Below, piece after piece: positions 8,241-19,868 of a DNA stretch of 64,000 bases. The notes beneath the pieces were generated by a model. The model had not been told where the DNA came from and did not search any database. It saw nothing but the letters and a program-made list of their open reading frames with translations. Origin of the DNA: JAICWP01 sp035278025 (GTDB taxonomy: Bacteria > Acidobacteriota > Terriglobia > Terriglobales > Acidobacteriaceae); assembly GCA_035278025.1 (NCBI GenBank), contig DATEJK010000154.1, positions 1 to 64,000 on the forward strand, given 5' to 3'. Position numbers and translations under genes: made by a program. The number at the start of each line of letters is the position of its first letter. Position 1 is the stretch's first letter.

Positions 8241-9293
8241 TTACTTCACCACTCCGCGCTGAGCCACGCTGATGTTGTCGCGGGTGGTGTTCTTCACCGC
8301 GTACATCATCTCGTCGGCTTGGCGAATGATGTCATGTGCGGTCTGCGCGTCGGCGGGGAAGGTGGCCAGCCCCATGCTGGCGCGCACATTCAGCTTGAGC
8401 CCTTCCGGGCCACAGAAGCCGCTGCTGCGGAATAAGTCGCGCAGCCGCTTGGCCACGATCAGCGCCTGGTCCTTTCCGGTCTGCGGCAGCAGCACCACAA
8501 ATTCGTCGCCGCCATAGCGAAAAGCGGAATCAATCAGCCGCAGGTTTTCCTTGATGGCGTTCCCCACCTCCGCCAGCAGCTTGCTTCCGACCAGGTGCCC
8601 GTGGGTATCGTTCACCTGCTTGAAGTGGTCGAGGTCAATGAACAGCACCGTGAACTCGTGCCCAAAGCGGGCCGAGCGGTAAACCTCGGCGTCGAGCATC
8701 TGGTAGAGATGGCGGGCGTTAAACAGGCCGGTGCAGTCATCGGTGATGGTGAGTTCCTGAATTTTTTCTACTGCCTTGGCGTTGTCAATGGCGATGGCGG
8801 CGTAGTCGCACAGGGCCTGCAGGAAGAAGAGTTCGTTTTCGCCGAAACCCTCCATGTTGACATTAATCAACTGGATAACAGCAAGCACCCGGTGCTTGGA
8901 ACGCAGCGGAAGGCAGATGATGGAGCGCGTTTCCCACTTGGTCATCTCGTCCACCCGGCGGGCAAAGCGCTGGTCGTTGTAAACGTCGGGCACCACCAGG
9001 CCTTCGCCATGGCGAGCGACCCAGCCGGCAATTCCTTCGCCGACCTTAAGCCTCATATCTTTAAGACTTTGCGCGGCATCGCCGACGGCGATCGCGAAAT
9101 ATAATTCGTCCCGTTCCTCGTCCACCATGAGCAGCGACCAAGTATCGGGGCGGAAGTATTCCGCCATCTTCTCCATAATGGTTTGGAGGACGGAATCCAG
9201 GTCCAGCGACGAGGTCAGGGCCTTGGCCACATCGTGGAAAATGCTGAGTTCCTGAAGGTACCGCTTACGCTCGGTGCCCGTGGCCTCGGTCAT
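8241..9293 (-). CDS. GAF-GGDEF diguanylate cyclase
   Basis: A 350-residue cytosolic protein. Residues about 22-170 are a GAF sensor domain (ICLPLRSKHRVLAVIQLINV). Residues about 185-345 are a GGDEF domain with the intact catalytic GGDEF at 261-265 and an RxxD inhibitory site (RLID, 252-255) exactly five residues upstream. That combination predicts an active, product-inhibited enzyme making cyclic di-GMP from two GTP. There is no membrane segment or receiver domain, so input is through the GAF ligand. The start at 9293 is chosen over an in-frame TTG at 9317 because GAGGAAGC sits six bases upstream. It is divergent from metK. Confidence 0.93.
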   Translation of the reverse strand: MTEATGTERKRYLQELSIFHDVAKALTSSLDLDSVLQTIMEKMAEYFRPDTWSLLMVDEERDELYFAIAVGDAAQSLKDMRLKVGEGIAGWVARHGEGLVVPDVYNDQRFARRVDEMTKWETRSIICLPLRSKHRVLAVIQLINVNMEGFGENELFFLQALCDYAAIAIDNAKAVEKIQELTITDDCTGLFNARHLYQMLDAEVYRSARFGHEFTVLFIDLDHFKQVNDTHGHLVGSKLLAEVGNAIKENLRLIDSAFRYGGDEFVVLLPQTGKDQALIVAKRLRDLFRSSGFCGPEGLKLNVRASMGLATFPADAQTAHDIIRQADEMMYAVKNTTRDNISVAQRGVVK

Positions 9294-9569
9294 CACAGCT
9301 TCCTCAAGAGCTTGCAAAGGGGGTGCGCGTATTATAGGCAGCGCGCTTGTGTGGGGGCAACAAACCTTTGTAACCCCCGCATCCCGGCTGGCAATCCTTC
9401 CCCGGCAACGCCGGATTCTGCGCCCCTCACTGCACGAATGGGCCCATCCGCTGAAGGTGCCATTGCTCCCTCTCGGGCCGCTCTGCTACCCTCAGTAAGC
9501 CTGTTTTTCCCCAGGCCCGCCGTTGGGGTGCTAACTCCATCAATACCCGCCTGATAAGGAGATTCTGAC
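9294..9569 (+). other. Structured leader or promoter region of metK
   Basis: About 275 non-coding bases. They contain two inverted repeats: GCGCG...CGCGC around 9325-9346, and GGGGG-cAACAAA-cc-TTTGTaa-CCCCC at 9353-9378. The Shine-Dalgarno AAGGAG for metK lies at 9556-9561. I could not match any SAM riboswitch consensus here, so a regulatory leader is only a possibility. Confidence 0.35.
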
Positions 9570-10760
9570 GTGTCTTCTAGAAAGCGTTACCTGTTTACCT
9601 CGGAATCGGTCACCGAGGGGCATCCGGACAAAATTGCCGACCAGATATCCGATGCCATCCTGGACGCCTGTTTGGCCGAGGACGCCTACAGCCGCGTAGC
9701 CTGTGAGACTTTGGTGACCACCGGCCTGGCTTTCATTGCCGGCGAAATTACTACTAATGCCTATGTGGATTTTCCCTCCATCGTGCGCGGCACGGTGAGC
9801 GCTGTCGGCTATACCGACGCGACCTATGGCTACGATTGCAATACTTGCGCGGTCATCTCCTCCATCCACGAGCAATCCCCGGACATTGCCCAGGGTGTGG
9901 ACCCGGGCGGCGCCGGCGACCAAGGGATGATGTTCGGCTATGCCACCAACGAGAATGACCAGCTTATGCCCACGCCCATCATGCTGGCTCACAAGCTCAC
10001 GCAGCGCCTGTCCGAGGTGCGTAAGAGCGGCGAACTGGAGTGGCTGCGGCCGGACGGCAAATCGCAGGTCACGGTCGAATATGACGAAAACCACAAGCCC
10101 ATGCGTGTGGATGCCGTGGTTATCTCGACCCAGCACTCCGAACTGGTGGACAATCACAAGATCCGCACCGACGTTCTCAAACACGTCATCCAGGCCGTAA
10201 TCCCCAGCCACATGCTCGACGCCGACACCAAGTACCACATCAATCCCACCGGACGCTTCGTGGTGGGTGGTCCCATGGGCGACACCGGCCTGACCGGGCG
10301 CAAGATTATCGTGGATACGTACGGCGGCATGGGCCGGCACGGCGGCGGCTGCTTCAGCGGCAAGGATCCGACCAAGGTGGACCGCTCCGCCTGCTACATG
10401 GCGCGTTACGTGGCCAAGAACGTAGTGGCGGCGGGCCTGGCTGACCGCTGCGAAGTGCAGGTGGCTTATGCCATCGGCGTGGCCGAACCGGTTAGCGTGC
10501 TGGTGGATACTTTCGGCACGGGCAAGGTGGGTCCGGAGAAGCTGCAGGAGTTGGTGCGCGCCAATTTCGACCTGACCCCCAAGGGCATTATCACTTCGCT
10601 CAATCTGCGCCGCCCCATCTTCAAGAAGACGGCGGCTTACGGTCACTTTGGGCGGCCCGATCCCGATTTCACCTGGGAACGCACGGATAAGGCGGCCAAG
10701 CTGCGCAGCGACGCGGCAGTAGGCGAGGCGCATGAACCCGCTCACGCGGTGAAAAGGTAG
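9570..10760 (+). CDS. metK: S-adenosylmethionine synthetase
   Basis: A 396-residue enzyme that makes SAM from methionine and ATP. All family signatures are present: GHPDKIADQISDAILDA at the N terminus, the hexapeptide-type GGAGDQGMMFGYA, and GGCFSGKDPTKVDRS with the ensuing YMARYVAKNVVAAGLADRCE. The length is normal for bacteria. Translation starts at a GTG (9570) eight bases after AAGGAG; the next ATG lies far inside the conserved core. A terminator hairpin follows at 10780. Together with ahcY 156 bases downstream it forms the SAM production and SAH removal arms of the methyl cycle. Confidence 0.98.
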   Translation: MSSRKRYLFTSESVTEGHPDKIADQISDAILDACLAEDAYSRVACETLVTTGLAFIAGEITTNAYVDFPSIVRGTVSAVGYTDATYGYDCNTCAVISSIHEQSPDIAQGVDPGGAGDQGMMFGYATNENDQLMPTPIMLAHKLTQRLSEVRKSGELEWLRPDGKSQVTVEYDENHKPMRVDAVVISTQHSELVDNHKIRTDVLKHVIQAVIPSHMLDADTKYHINPTGRFVVGGPMGDTGLTGRKIIVDTYGGMGRHGGGCFSGKDPTKVDRSACYMARYVAKNVVAAGLADRCEVQVAYAIGVAEPVSVLVDTFGTGKVGPEKLQELVRANFDLTPKGIITSLNLRRPIFKKTAAYGHFGRPDPDFTWERTDKAAKLRSDAAVGEAHEPAHAVKR

Positions 10761-10779
10761 AACTGCAGGAAAGGCGTTT

Positions 10780-10804
10780 GGGGCGCGCTGTTGCGCCCCT
10801 TCTC
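10780..10804 (+). terminator. Terminator hairpin after metK
   Basis: Perfect 7-bp stem GGGGCGC (10780-10786) and GCGCCCC (10793-10799) with loop GCTGTT, then TTCTC. The T-tract is short, so some read-through into ahcY is plausible. Confidence 0.6.
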
Positions 10805-10915
10805 ATCCCCCCGGCTTTCCTTTATTCTGATGGGCAGGACGCTTCTGCGGGCAGGATTGCGCCCGCCTGTATCTGCCAGGTCCAGAATTAATTCATGGTT
10901 TCAGGTAAGGAGCCT

Positions 10916-12193
10916 ATGTCTACGACACCCACTTCCGTCCCCTGCGATATTAAGAATATTGAACTGGCGGAGCTAGGACGCAAGCGCCTGGATTTTGCCA
11001 ACCAGTCCATGAAGGTGCTGCAGATTATCCGCAAGGAATTCATCAAGAACCAGCCTCTGAAGGGCATCCGTATTTCCGCCTGCCTGCACGTGACCGCGGA
11101 GACCGGCAACCTGGCGGTGTGCCTGCGCGATGGCGGCGCCGAGGTAGCGTTGTGCGCCTCTAACCCGCTTTCCACCCAGGATGATGTGGCTGCCTGCCTG
11201 GTGCGCGACTTCGGCATTCCCGTGTTTGCCATCAAGGGCGAGGACAATGACACCTACTACAGCCACATCACCGCCGCCCTCGACCACAAGCCGCACATCA
11301 CCATGGATGATGGCGCTGACCTGGTCAGCTGCGTGCTCACCAAACGTTTGGACGTGGCCGGCGACATCATCGGCGGCACGGAGGAAACCACCACGGGAGT
11401 GATCCGTCTGCGCGCCATGGCTAAGGAGGGCGTCCTGCGCTATCCCATCATCGCGGTCAATGACGCGGCCACCAAACATCTGTTCGATAATCGCTACGGC
11501 ACCGGGCAATCCACCGTGGATGGCGTCGTACGTGCCACCAACATCCTGCTGGCGGGCAGCAAGTTCGTGGTGGCCGGCTATGGCTGGTGCGGCCGCGGCC
11601 TGGCCATGCGCGCCCGCGGCATGGGCGCCGAGGTCATTATCACCGAGATTGATCCCACGCGCGCGCTGGAGGCGGTGATGGACGGCTTCCGCGTTATGTC
11701 TATGGTGGAAGCAGCCAAGCTGGGCGACATCTTCGTCACCGTAACCGGCGACAAGAACGTGCTGGCGCGCGAACACTTCGAATTGATGAAGGACGGCGCC
11801 ATTGTGGCCAACTCCGGCCACTTCAACGTGGAAATTGACATTCCCGCGCTGGAGCGCATGTCCTCCTCCAAGCGCACCACCCGGCCTTTCGTCGAGGAGT
11901 ATTCGCTGAAGGACGGACGCAAAATCAACCTGCTGGGCGAAGGCCGCCTCATCAACCTGGCTTCCGCCGAAGGCCATCCCGCGGCGGTGATGGATATGAG
12001 CTTCGCTAACCAGGCGCTCTCGGTCGAATACCTGGTGAAGAACTACAACCAGCTGCAGCGCATGGTCTACGCCGTGCCTGAGGATCTGGATAAACGCGTG
12101 GCACGACTGAAGCTGGAATCCATGGGCATCAAGATTGACCGCCTCACTCCCGAGCAGGAAGAGTACCTGGCCAGCTGGTCGGAAGGAACGTAA
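10916..12193 (+). CDS. ahcY: Adenosylhomocysteinase
   Basis: Encodes 425 residues of S-adenosylhomocysteine hydrolase, which uses tightly bound NAD to split SAH into adenosine and homocysteine. Seen are the substrate-domain motifs ISACLHVTAETGNLAVCLRD and TMDDGADL, the NAD-binding VAGYGWCGRGLAMRARGMGA, and the C-terminal YLVKNYNQL region. The chain is the short form, without the roughly 40-residue insertion found in many proteobacterial and plant enzymes. The start at 10916 follows GTAAGGAG by only three bases; an in-frame ATG at 10895 is the alternative. A strong terminator follows. Release of adenosine links it, in principle, to the adenosine-specific kinase family protein at 26.9 kb. Confidence 0.96.
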   Translation: MSTTPTSVPCDIKNIELAELGRKRLDFANQSMKVLQIIRKEFIKNQPLKGIRISACLHVTAETGNLAVCLRDGGAEVALCASNPLSTQDDVAACLVRDFGIPVFAIKGEDNDTYYSHITAALDHKPHITMDDGADLVSCVLTKRLDVAGDIIGGTEETTTGVIRLRAMAKEGVLRYPIIAVNDAATKHLFDNRYGTGQSTVDGVVRATNILLAGSKFVVAGYGWCGRGLAMRARGMGAEVIITEIDPTRALEAVMDGFRVMSMVEAAKLGDIFVTVTGDKNVLAREHFELMKDGAIVANSGHFNVEIDIPALERMSSSKRTTRPFVEEYSLKDGRKINLLGEGRLINLASAEGHPAAVMDMSFANQALSVEYLVKNYNQLQRMVYAVPEDLDKRVARLKLESMGIKIDRLTPEQEEYLASWSEGT

Positions 12194-12220
12194 AACGGGA
12201 ATCGGAGTCGGTAGTCAGAG

Positions 12221-12246
12221 AAGGGCGGCTTAGGGCCGCCCTTTTC
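12221..12246 (+). terminator. Rho-independent terminator after ahcY
   Basis: GGGCGGC (12223-12229) and GCCGCCC (12235-12241) pair perfectly around TTAGG and are followed by TTTTC, with A residues upstream. This is a textbook intrinsic terminator 30 bases after the ahcY stop. Confidence 0.88.
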
Positions 12247-12314
12247 TAATGCCTGTCATCCTGGACGATCGTTACAATCGTCCCACGTACTTTCCACCAT
12301 TGTTCCGTTTGTCC

Positions 12315-14018
12315 CTACGAGCGCCTTACCAGGTGCAACTTGCGCGGAGTAGAGTATTCCTCATCCGGCGAGAGGAAGGTGCCTTCGACCGGAGGACCCG
12401 CTGCCGTTCCGGCATGACCCTCGGCGAGGGCGGGAACGGGGTTCCCCGGCGCTGTGGGCGAGGTCAGGAAGAAACTCCAGGCCGCCGCCAGCAGGAAGAA
12501 GATCACAATAAACGGACGGTTGGCGGCGATGAATCCCAGCATCAAATCCGTCCAGGCGGCGTAAACAGGCGGAAGGTCGGCATTCCCCGCGGGCATGAGC
12601 GCGATACTCCGGGTCGCAGAGGTGGTGGTGATCGCGGCCGCGGCATTGGCCGGAGAGGGAGAGGCCACTCCGCTCAAACCGTTGACATATGTGGAGATGC
12701 CATTGTAGAGAGCCTGGGCGATTTTCTGGCGGTAACGGGAATTTTTAAGGTTGCTTTCGTCCTCGGAATTGCTCAAGAAGGAGATTTCGCTAAGGATAGC
12801 GGGCATGTTGGCGCCGGTTAGCACGATGAATGGCGCTTCGCGGACACCGCGATTGCGCTCGCCGGAAAGCTCGCGGGCGAGCGCCGCCTCCACATCGTCG
12901 GCAAATTCATGCGATTCGGCAATGCGATTTTGCTGAGCGATCTTCTGTACCAGGTCGCGCAGTTCACTGACCGGACGGCGGGAGACGGTGTTCTCGCGGG
13001 CAGCTACTTCCAGGGATTCGGCGGAGGTGGTGAAGTTCAAATAGTAGGTTTCCACCCCGCGGGCGTTGTGATCGGGGCTGGAATTGGCGTGAATGGAAAT
13101 GAACAGATCCGCGCCCTCGCGATTGGCGATAGCGGTGCGCGCTTCCAGGGGCAGATAGCGGTCGGTAGCGCGGGTGTAGATGACCTCCGCTCCCAAGCCC
13201 TGCAGTAGTTTGCCCAGGCGCAGGGCCACGTCAAGGACAACGTCCTTCTCAAACACGCCGGCAGCGCTCATGGTGCCGTGGTCATCGCCGCCATGGCCGG
13301 GATCAATCACAATTTTGCCGATTTTCAAGCCCAGAGCGCGAATCAGAGAGCGGTCGCCGTTGGCATCGGGCCTGGCCTCATGGGCATCGGAGAAAGCCTG
13401 TTGCGCGGTAGCGGGATTGACCTGCGCCAGGCGCACGCCGGGACTGCTCTCGCTGCCCACGACTTTAGGCGCATCCACGGTGATTGAGGGCACAATCTGG
13501 GTGGTGGCGGCGGCATCCAGGTTGCGTGATTGGCCGGCAGCCCGGTGGAAAGTGATTTCCAGACGGTAAGGATCAGGCACCAGGTTGACCGAATACTCTA
13601 CCGGCCGATCCAGGTCCAGGGCCACCCGCGTGGTGCCCTTTTCCATATCCCCCACGCGAATGTCAGTGAGGAAGCCATCCTGCCCGCTGAGTTTTTTGGC
13701 GAGCACGCCGGGCGCAACCGTAACGTTTTCCAAGTCAAAATAGAGCCGTTCGGGGGCGATGAGGTGGGCAAATTTGTACTTGACCGGGCCGCCCAGATCA
13801 ATGGCCACGTGGGTGACGTCGGCGCTCGACCAGTGGCGGATTCCAGTGACCGCAACCGGCTTTTCGCTAGCCTGGGAAGCGGATTGCTCCGCTGACTGCG
13901 TGTTTTTGGAACTGGATTTGCTACGCGCGGCAGCGATCCCCGCCTGGCCGAGAACGGCCAGCAGCAGGGCGGCAATAACGAGCGACCGAGCGAGCGAAAA
14001 TGGAAGCGGCGTCCGCAA
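12315..14018 (-). CDS. N-acetylmuramoyl-L-alanine amidase with AMIN domain and C-terminal anchor
   Basis: A 567-residue exported cell-wall hydrolase. Order: signal peptide (1-31), Ser/Lys linker, AMIN domain (about 55-155; IRHWSSADVTHVAIDLGGPV), linker, then the Amidase_3 zinc domain (about 235-450). The domain shows IVIDPGHGGDDHG (His), FEKDVVLDVALRLG (Glu), FISIHANSS (His) and PAILSEISFLSN (catalytic Glu). It cleaves the lactyl-amide bond between muramic acid and the stem peptide during cell separation. Unusually, about 115 residues follow the catalytic domain, including a hydrophobic segment (FIVIFFLLAAAWSFFLT) and a charged tail, so the enzyme may be membrane-tethered at its C terminus. 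It lies downstream of the AMP-ligase gene by 66 bases. Confidence 0.92.
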   Translation of the reverse strand: MRTPLPFSLARSLVIAALLLAVLGQAGIAAARSKSSSKNTQSAEQSASQASEKPVAVTGIRHWSSADVTHVAIDLGGPVKYKFAHLIAPERLYFDLENVTVAPGVLAKKLSGQDGFLTDIRVGDMEKGTTRVALDLDRPVEYSVNLVPDPYRLEITFHRAAGQSRNLDAAATTQIVPSITVDAPKVVGSESSPGVRLAQVNPATAQQAFSDAHEARPDANGDRSLIRALGLKIGKIVIDPGHGGDDHGTMSAAGVFEKDVVLDVALRLGKLLQGLGAEVIYTRATDRYLPLEARTAIANREGADLFISIHANSSPDHNARGVETYYLNFTTSAESLEVAARENTVSRRPVSELRDLVQKIAQQNRIAESHEFADDVEAALARELSGERNRGVREAPFIVLTGANMPAILSEISFLSNSEDESNLKNSRYRQKIAQALYNGISTYVNGLSGVASPSPANAAAAITTTSATRSIALMPAGNADLPPVYAAWTDLMLGFIAANRPFIVIFFLLAAAWSFFLTSPTAPGNPVPALAEGHAGTAAGPPVEGTFLSPDEEYSTPRKLHLVRRS

Positions 14019-14084
14019 ATCCTTCGAGGCCCAACCGGTTACACCCGGAATTTGCTTGACAGTTTATACCGGGAGGGGCGGATT

Positions 14085-15683
14085 TCAAACGGCACGTTCG
14101 GGGGATGTCGGCTGGGCATCACGCAACTTAAAACGCTGTACTTTGCCGGTGGCAGTTTTAGGCAGTTCAGGCAAAAATTCCACCCAAAAGGGCCGTTTAT
14201 AGGAAGTAAGGCTAGCTGCCACATGCTCTTGCAGTTGGCGGGCGAGCTCAGGGGAAGCGGGAGAGCCGTTGCTTAAGACAATGTAGGCAGCGGGTTTAAG
14301 CAGTTGGTCGTGGTCCTGGCGGCCCACGACGGCGGCCTCCTTAACCGCGGGATGCTCCAGGAGAGCGTTCTCAATTTCAACCGGGCTGACCCATAAGCCA
14401 TTTACTTTCAACATATCATCAGACCGTCCGGCGTACCAGAAGTAGCCATCCTTATCCTGGTAATACTTGTCTCCGGTGTGCAGCCAATGGCCCTGAAAGG
14501 TGTTTTTGCTCTTTTCGTGCTGGTTCCAATAGCCGGCACAGACGGCGTCGCTCCGTATCAGCAGGTCGCCGATTTCGCCTGTGGCCACAGGACAGCCGTT
14601 CTCATCCACCAGACGGGCTTCGCATCCGGGAATAATCTGGCCGCTGGAGCCGGGGCGGACGGCTCCCGGGCGGTTGGCTATGAACATGTGCAGGGCTTCG
14701 GTGGAGCCGATGGCGTCGAGAATTTCGACCCCAAAACGCTGCTGGAAGCGGCGAAAAATAGAGGCGGGCAAGGCTTCGCCGGCGGAGATCCCGTAACGCA
14801 CCGAGGAGAGGTCGAACTCCGGCCCGCCTTCGCGGTGGTGGGTGAGCAGGGCGGCATAGTTGGTGGGCACGGAGAAAAAGAGCGTGGGACAGTGGCGCTC
14901 TATGACGGCAAAGGCTTCGGCGGGACGGGGCCGCTCGGGCAAAAGAATGCTGGTGCCGCCCACCGCGAGCGGAAAGTAGAGCCCGTTGCCCAGGCCGTAG
15001 GCGAAGAAAAGTTTGGCCACGCTGAAGCAGCGGTCCTCGGCAGTCATGCCCAGAATGCCTTTAGCGTAAAGCTCGGAGGTGACCACCATGTCATGCTGCA
15101 GGTGGACGCAACCCTTGGGGGCGCCGGTGCTGCCGGAAGAATAGAGCCAGAAGGCGGCGTCATCCTTGCGGGTGGACGCGGCTTCCAGATGGGGGGAGTT
15201 CTCGTGCAGCAGGCGGAAGAAGGAGTGCATGCCGCCGGGAGCGGAGCCGACCACGATGATGTGCTGGAGATAACGCAGGCGATCGGCGGGAATGCGATGA
15301 ATTTGCGGCAGCAATTCCTCGTGCACGATGGCGACGCGGGCACGGCAGTCGTTGAGCAGATAAGCGTAGTCGTCGGGACGGAGCAGGGTGTTCACGGGCA
15401 CCGCCACCGCGCCAATCTTGATGGCGCCAAAAAAACTATAGGCGAATTCGGGAGTATCGAGCAGAAGCAGGAAAACGCGTTCCTCGGGGCGAACGTCCAG
15501 CCCGAGCATCGCGTTGCCCAGACGATTGACTCGCTCCTGCAGTTGGGCATAGGTAACGTGCTGCTCGCCGCACTCAATGGCGATTTTGCCGCCGCGGCCT
15601 TCGCGCAGGTGGCGGTCAACGAAATACGTGGAGGCGTTGAATTCCTGGGGCAGATTCAGCACGTGGTTGGTGAGATGGAACAT
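14085..15683 (-). CDS. Benzoate-CoA ligase family acyl-CoA synthetase
   Basis: A 532-residue AMP-forming ligase. It carries the adenylation P-loop motif YSSGSTGAPKGCVHLQHDM, then the benzoate-CoA-ligase hallmarks FAYGLGNGLYFPLAVGG and FFSVPTNYAALL. Later motifs include AIGSTEALHMFI, HTGDKYYQDKDGYFWYAGRSDDM, and the C-terminal catalytic lysine region LPKTATGKVQRFKLR. It activates an aromatic (or related) carboxylic acid to its CoA thioester in the cytosol. No ring-opening or dearomatising genes are in the window, so the substrate and the pathway are not determined. It is on the same strand as the cox-type genes but separated from coxM by 138 bases containing a repeat, so co-transcription is uncertain. 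Confidence 0.85.
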   Translation of the reverse strand: MFHLTNHVLNLPQEFNASTYFVDRHLREGRGGKIAIECGEQHVTYAQLQERVNRLGNAMLGLDVRPEERVFLLLLDTPEFAYSFFGAIKIGAVAVPVNTLLRPDDYAYLLNDCRARVAIVHEELLPQIHRIPADRLRYLQHIIVVGSAPGGMHSFFRLLHENSPHLEAASTRKDDAAFWLYSSGSTGAPKGCVHLQHDMVVTSELYAKGILGMTAEDRCFSVAKLFFAYGLGNGLYFPLAVGGTSILLPERPRPAEAFAVIERHCPTLFFSVPTNYAALLTHHREGGPEFDLSSVRYGISAGEALPASIFRRFQQRFGVEILDAIGSTEALHMFIANRPGAVRPGSSGQIIPGCEARLVDENGCPVATGEIGDLLIRSDAVCAGYWNQHEKSKNTFQGHWLHTGDKYYQDKDGYFWYAGRSDDMLKVNGLWVSPVEIENALLEHPAVKEAAVVGRQDHDQLLKPAAYIVLSNGSPASPELARQLQEHVAASLTSYKRPFWVEFLPELPKTATGKVQRFKLRDAQPTSPERAV

Positions 15684-15739
15684 TGGGTTTAGCAGCGGTT
15701 CGTCCGGGTTCAGAACGGCAGCTGCACAAGAAGAGATGC

Positions 15740-15807
15740 ATAGGTCCTTCGCTCGCGCTTTTTCGCTTGCGCGGGTTCGCTCAGGATGACAGTTATTTTT
15801 TACTGTC
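15740..15807. repeat. Intergenic palindromic repeat
   Basis: Contains an imperfect palindrome of CGCTCGCGC...CGCTTGCGCG type, then CTCAGGATGAC (15780-15790) and GACAGT...ACTGTC (15788-15793 / 15802-15807). The 11-base CTCAGGATGAC recurs next to a perfect palindrome at 27443-27463, consistent with a dispersed intergenic repeat family. Confidence 0.45.
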
Positions 15808-15821
15808 GCTTTACCGCGATT

Positions 15822-16672
15822 TCATTTGCGTTTGGCGGCGAGGGCCTCCTGCAGGGCGCGGCGCGTGTACACCTGGGCCAGATGGCGGCGGTATTCGGCC
15901 GAGGCGTAATTGTCGCCCAGCGCCTCAACTTTGTCGGCGGCGTGCCTGGCCGCTTCCGCGATGGCGCTGGCCGGCTTGCCGCGCAGCGCGGTTTCGACCG
16001 CGGAGGCGCGGTAAGCGATTTCGCCCACACCGGTAATGCCTACGGCCACCTCATCAATTTTTGCAGTCGAACCGCGGACCACAGCAGCAACGCCTATCAC
16101 GGCATAGCCGGAAGCGGGGTGCGCGAACTTCTTGTAAACCGTTCCCGCACCGGCGGTCTTGGGCACGCGAATCTCGGTGATGATCTCGTCCGGGCGCAGC
16201 GCAGTGGTGAACATTCCGGTAAAGAATTCGCGCCCGGGAATCACACGTTCGCCAGACTGGCTGCTGGCTACGATTTGGGCATCGAGCGCCAGAACCGCCG
16301 CCGGGTAATCAGCGGAAGGGTGGGCCTGGGCGAGGCTGCCGCCGATGGTGCCGCGATTCCGCACCTGGATGTCGCCGATATTGGCGGCGGCCTGGGCCAG
16401 TAGCGGCGAGGACGAAAGCAGTAATTGGGAGGAGGCTACGGTGCCGTGCGTGGTGAGGGCGCCGATGCTGATGCTGTCGCCGGCATCGCGAATGTAGTCG
16501 AGCCCGGCGATGCGGCCCAGATCAATCAGCAGGGCCGGGTTGGCCAGGCGCAGCTTCATGGCGGGCAGCAGGCTATGGCCGCCGGCCAGCAGTTTGGCAT
16601 CCTCATGCGCGGCGAGCAGGCTGAGCGCTTCGTTCAGGGTCTTGGGCGATTCGTAATCGAACGATGCCGGGA

Positions 16673-16676
<4 letters not shown>
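15822..16676 (-). CDS. Form II CoxM-type FAD subunit of a molybdenum hydroxylase
   Basis: Encodes 284 residues of the medium, FAD-binding subunit that takes electrons from the iron-sulfur subunit. The two FAD motifs are clear: LLAGGHSLLPAMKLRLANP near the N terminus and GTIGGSLAQAHPSADYPA in the middle, followed by the C-terminal CO-dehydrogenase flavoprotein domain. The start at 16676 is chosen because the ATG overlaps the coxL stop in an ATGA and follows an excellent GAGGAGG; a longer upstream frame is only coxL sequence. The gene order S-L-M is that of form II clusters. The C-terminal region has no obvious anomaly. No cox maturation genes (coxD, E, F, G type) are visible here. Confidence 0.92.
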
Positions 16677-19090
<2,414 letters not shown>

Positions 19091-19102
19091 GGATCACCTC
19101 GC

Positions 19103-19603
19103 TCAGTCAGCGGCGCGGGCTGCCGCGCGCTGGCGCTGGTTCATCTTGCGGGACGCCGCTTTCACGGCATTGACGATGTGCTGGTAGCCGGTGCAGCGGC
19201 AGAGATTGCCCCCGATGCCCTCGCGGATCTCCTCGTCAGTGGGGGACGCGTTCTGCTGCAGCAGGTCGTGGGCGCAGAGGATCATGCCCGGGGTGCAGTA
19301 GCCGCACTGCAACCCGTGTTCCTCCCAGAAGGCTTCCTGGATGGGGTGCAGGTTCTCGCTGGCCGCCAGCCCTTCAATGGTGGTGACAGCGCGGCCGTCG
19401 GCTTGCACCGCCAGCACGGTGCACGATTTTACCGCCATGCCATCGAGCAGCACGGTGCAGGCCCCGCATAGCGAGGTTTCGCAGCCGATGTGAGTTCCGG
19501 TAAGCCCGGCCACTTCACGCAGGAAATGGACCAGCAACAGGCGGGGCTCGACTTCGGCGCGGTGCTCGGCCCCGTTGATGACGATGCGGACGTTTTTCTT
19601 CAT
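19103..19603 (-). CDS. CoxS-type two-[2Fe-2S] small subunit
   Basis: Encodes 166 residues. The N-terminal plant-ferredoxin-like cluster uses CETSLCGACTVLLDG and a later KSC; the C-terminal helical cluster uses CGYCTPGM and CRCTGY. It passes electrons from the molybdenum site to the FAD subunit. The start at 19603 (MKKNVRIVING) sits at the beginning of the conserved fold and follows a GGGGG-rich stretch; a longer frame from 19726 adds residues with no family match. It is the first gene of the leftward S-L-M operon, divergent from the large receptor gene at 19869. Confidence 0.93.
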   Translation of the reverse strand: MKKNVRIVINGAEHRAEVEPRLLLVHFLREVAGLTGTHIGCETSLCGACTVLLDGMAVKSCTVLAVQADGRAVTTIEGLAASENLHPIQEAFWEEHGLQCGYCTPGMILCAHDLLQQNASPTDEEIREGIGGNLCRCTGYQHIVNAVKAASRKMNQRQRAAARAAD

Positions 19604-19868
19604 AAGGCCCCCAATGGAAAGAGAAGGTAAGCAGGGGTGCGGACTAACGGGGGGCAACGATAGCAAAATGCGAGGGCTATTTACAAGTCGGCTGGCTGCA
19701 CCGCACTCAGTGCACATCTGGCGCACGGAAGCAGGCAGAGATAGCCTCCCCCAACCAAATGTCCTGCAGAGGCATGTTCACTTCTTAAGCCTTCCTTAAT
19801 CTGCGCCGGAGTAACCTCCCCGGCCAGGTCTTCACCCGATTTCTGGCCAAAAACCGAGGAGTTGCTCA

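Noticed and set aside
9294..9569. A known SAM-I, SAM-II or SAH riboswitch before metK or ahcY
   Set aside because: No consensus segments could be matched by eye; kept only as an unexplained leader.
9540..10745. 401-codon leftward frame opposite metK
   Set aside because: Shadow of metK, which has all family signatures.
10973..11977. 334-codon leftward frame opposite ahcY
   Set aside because: Shadow of ahcY; no signal or family match.
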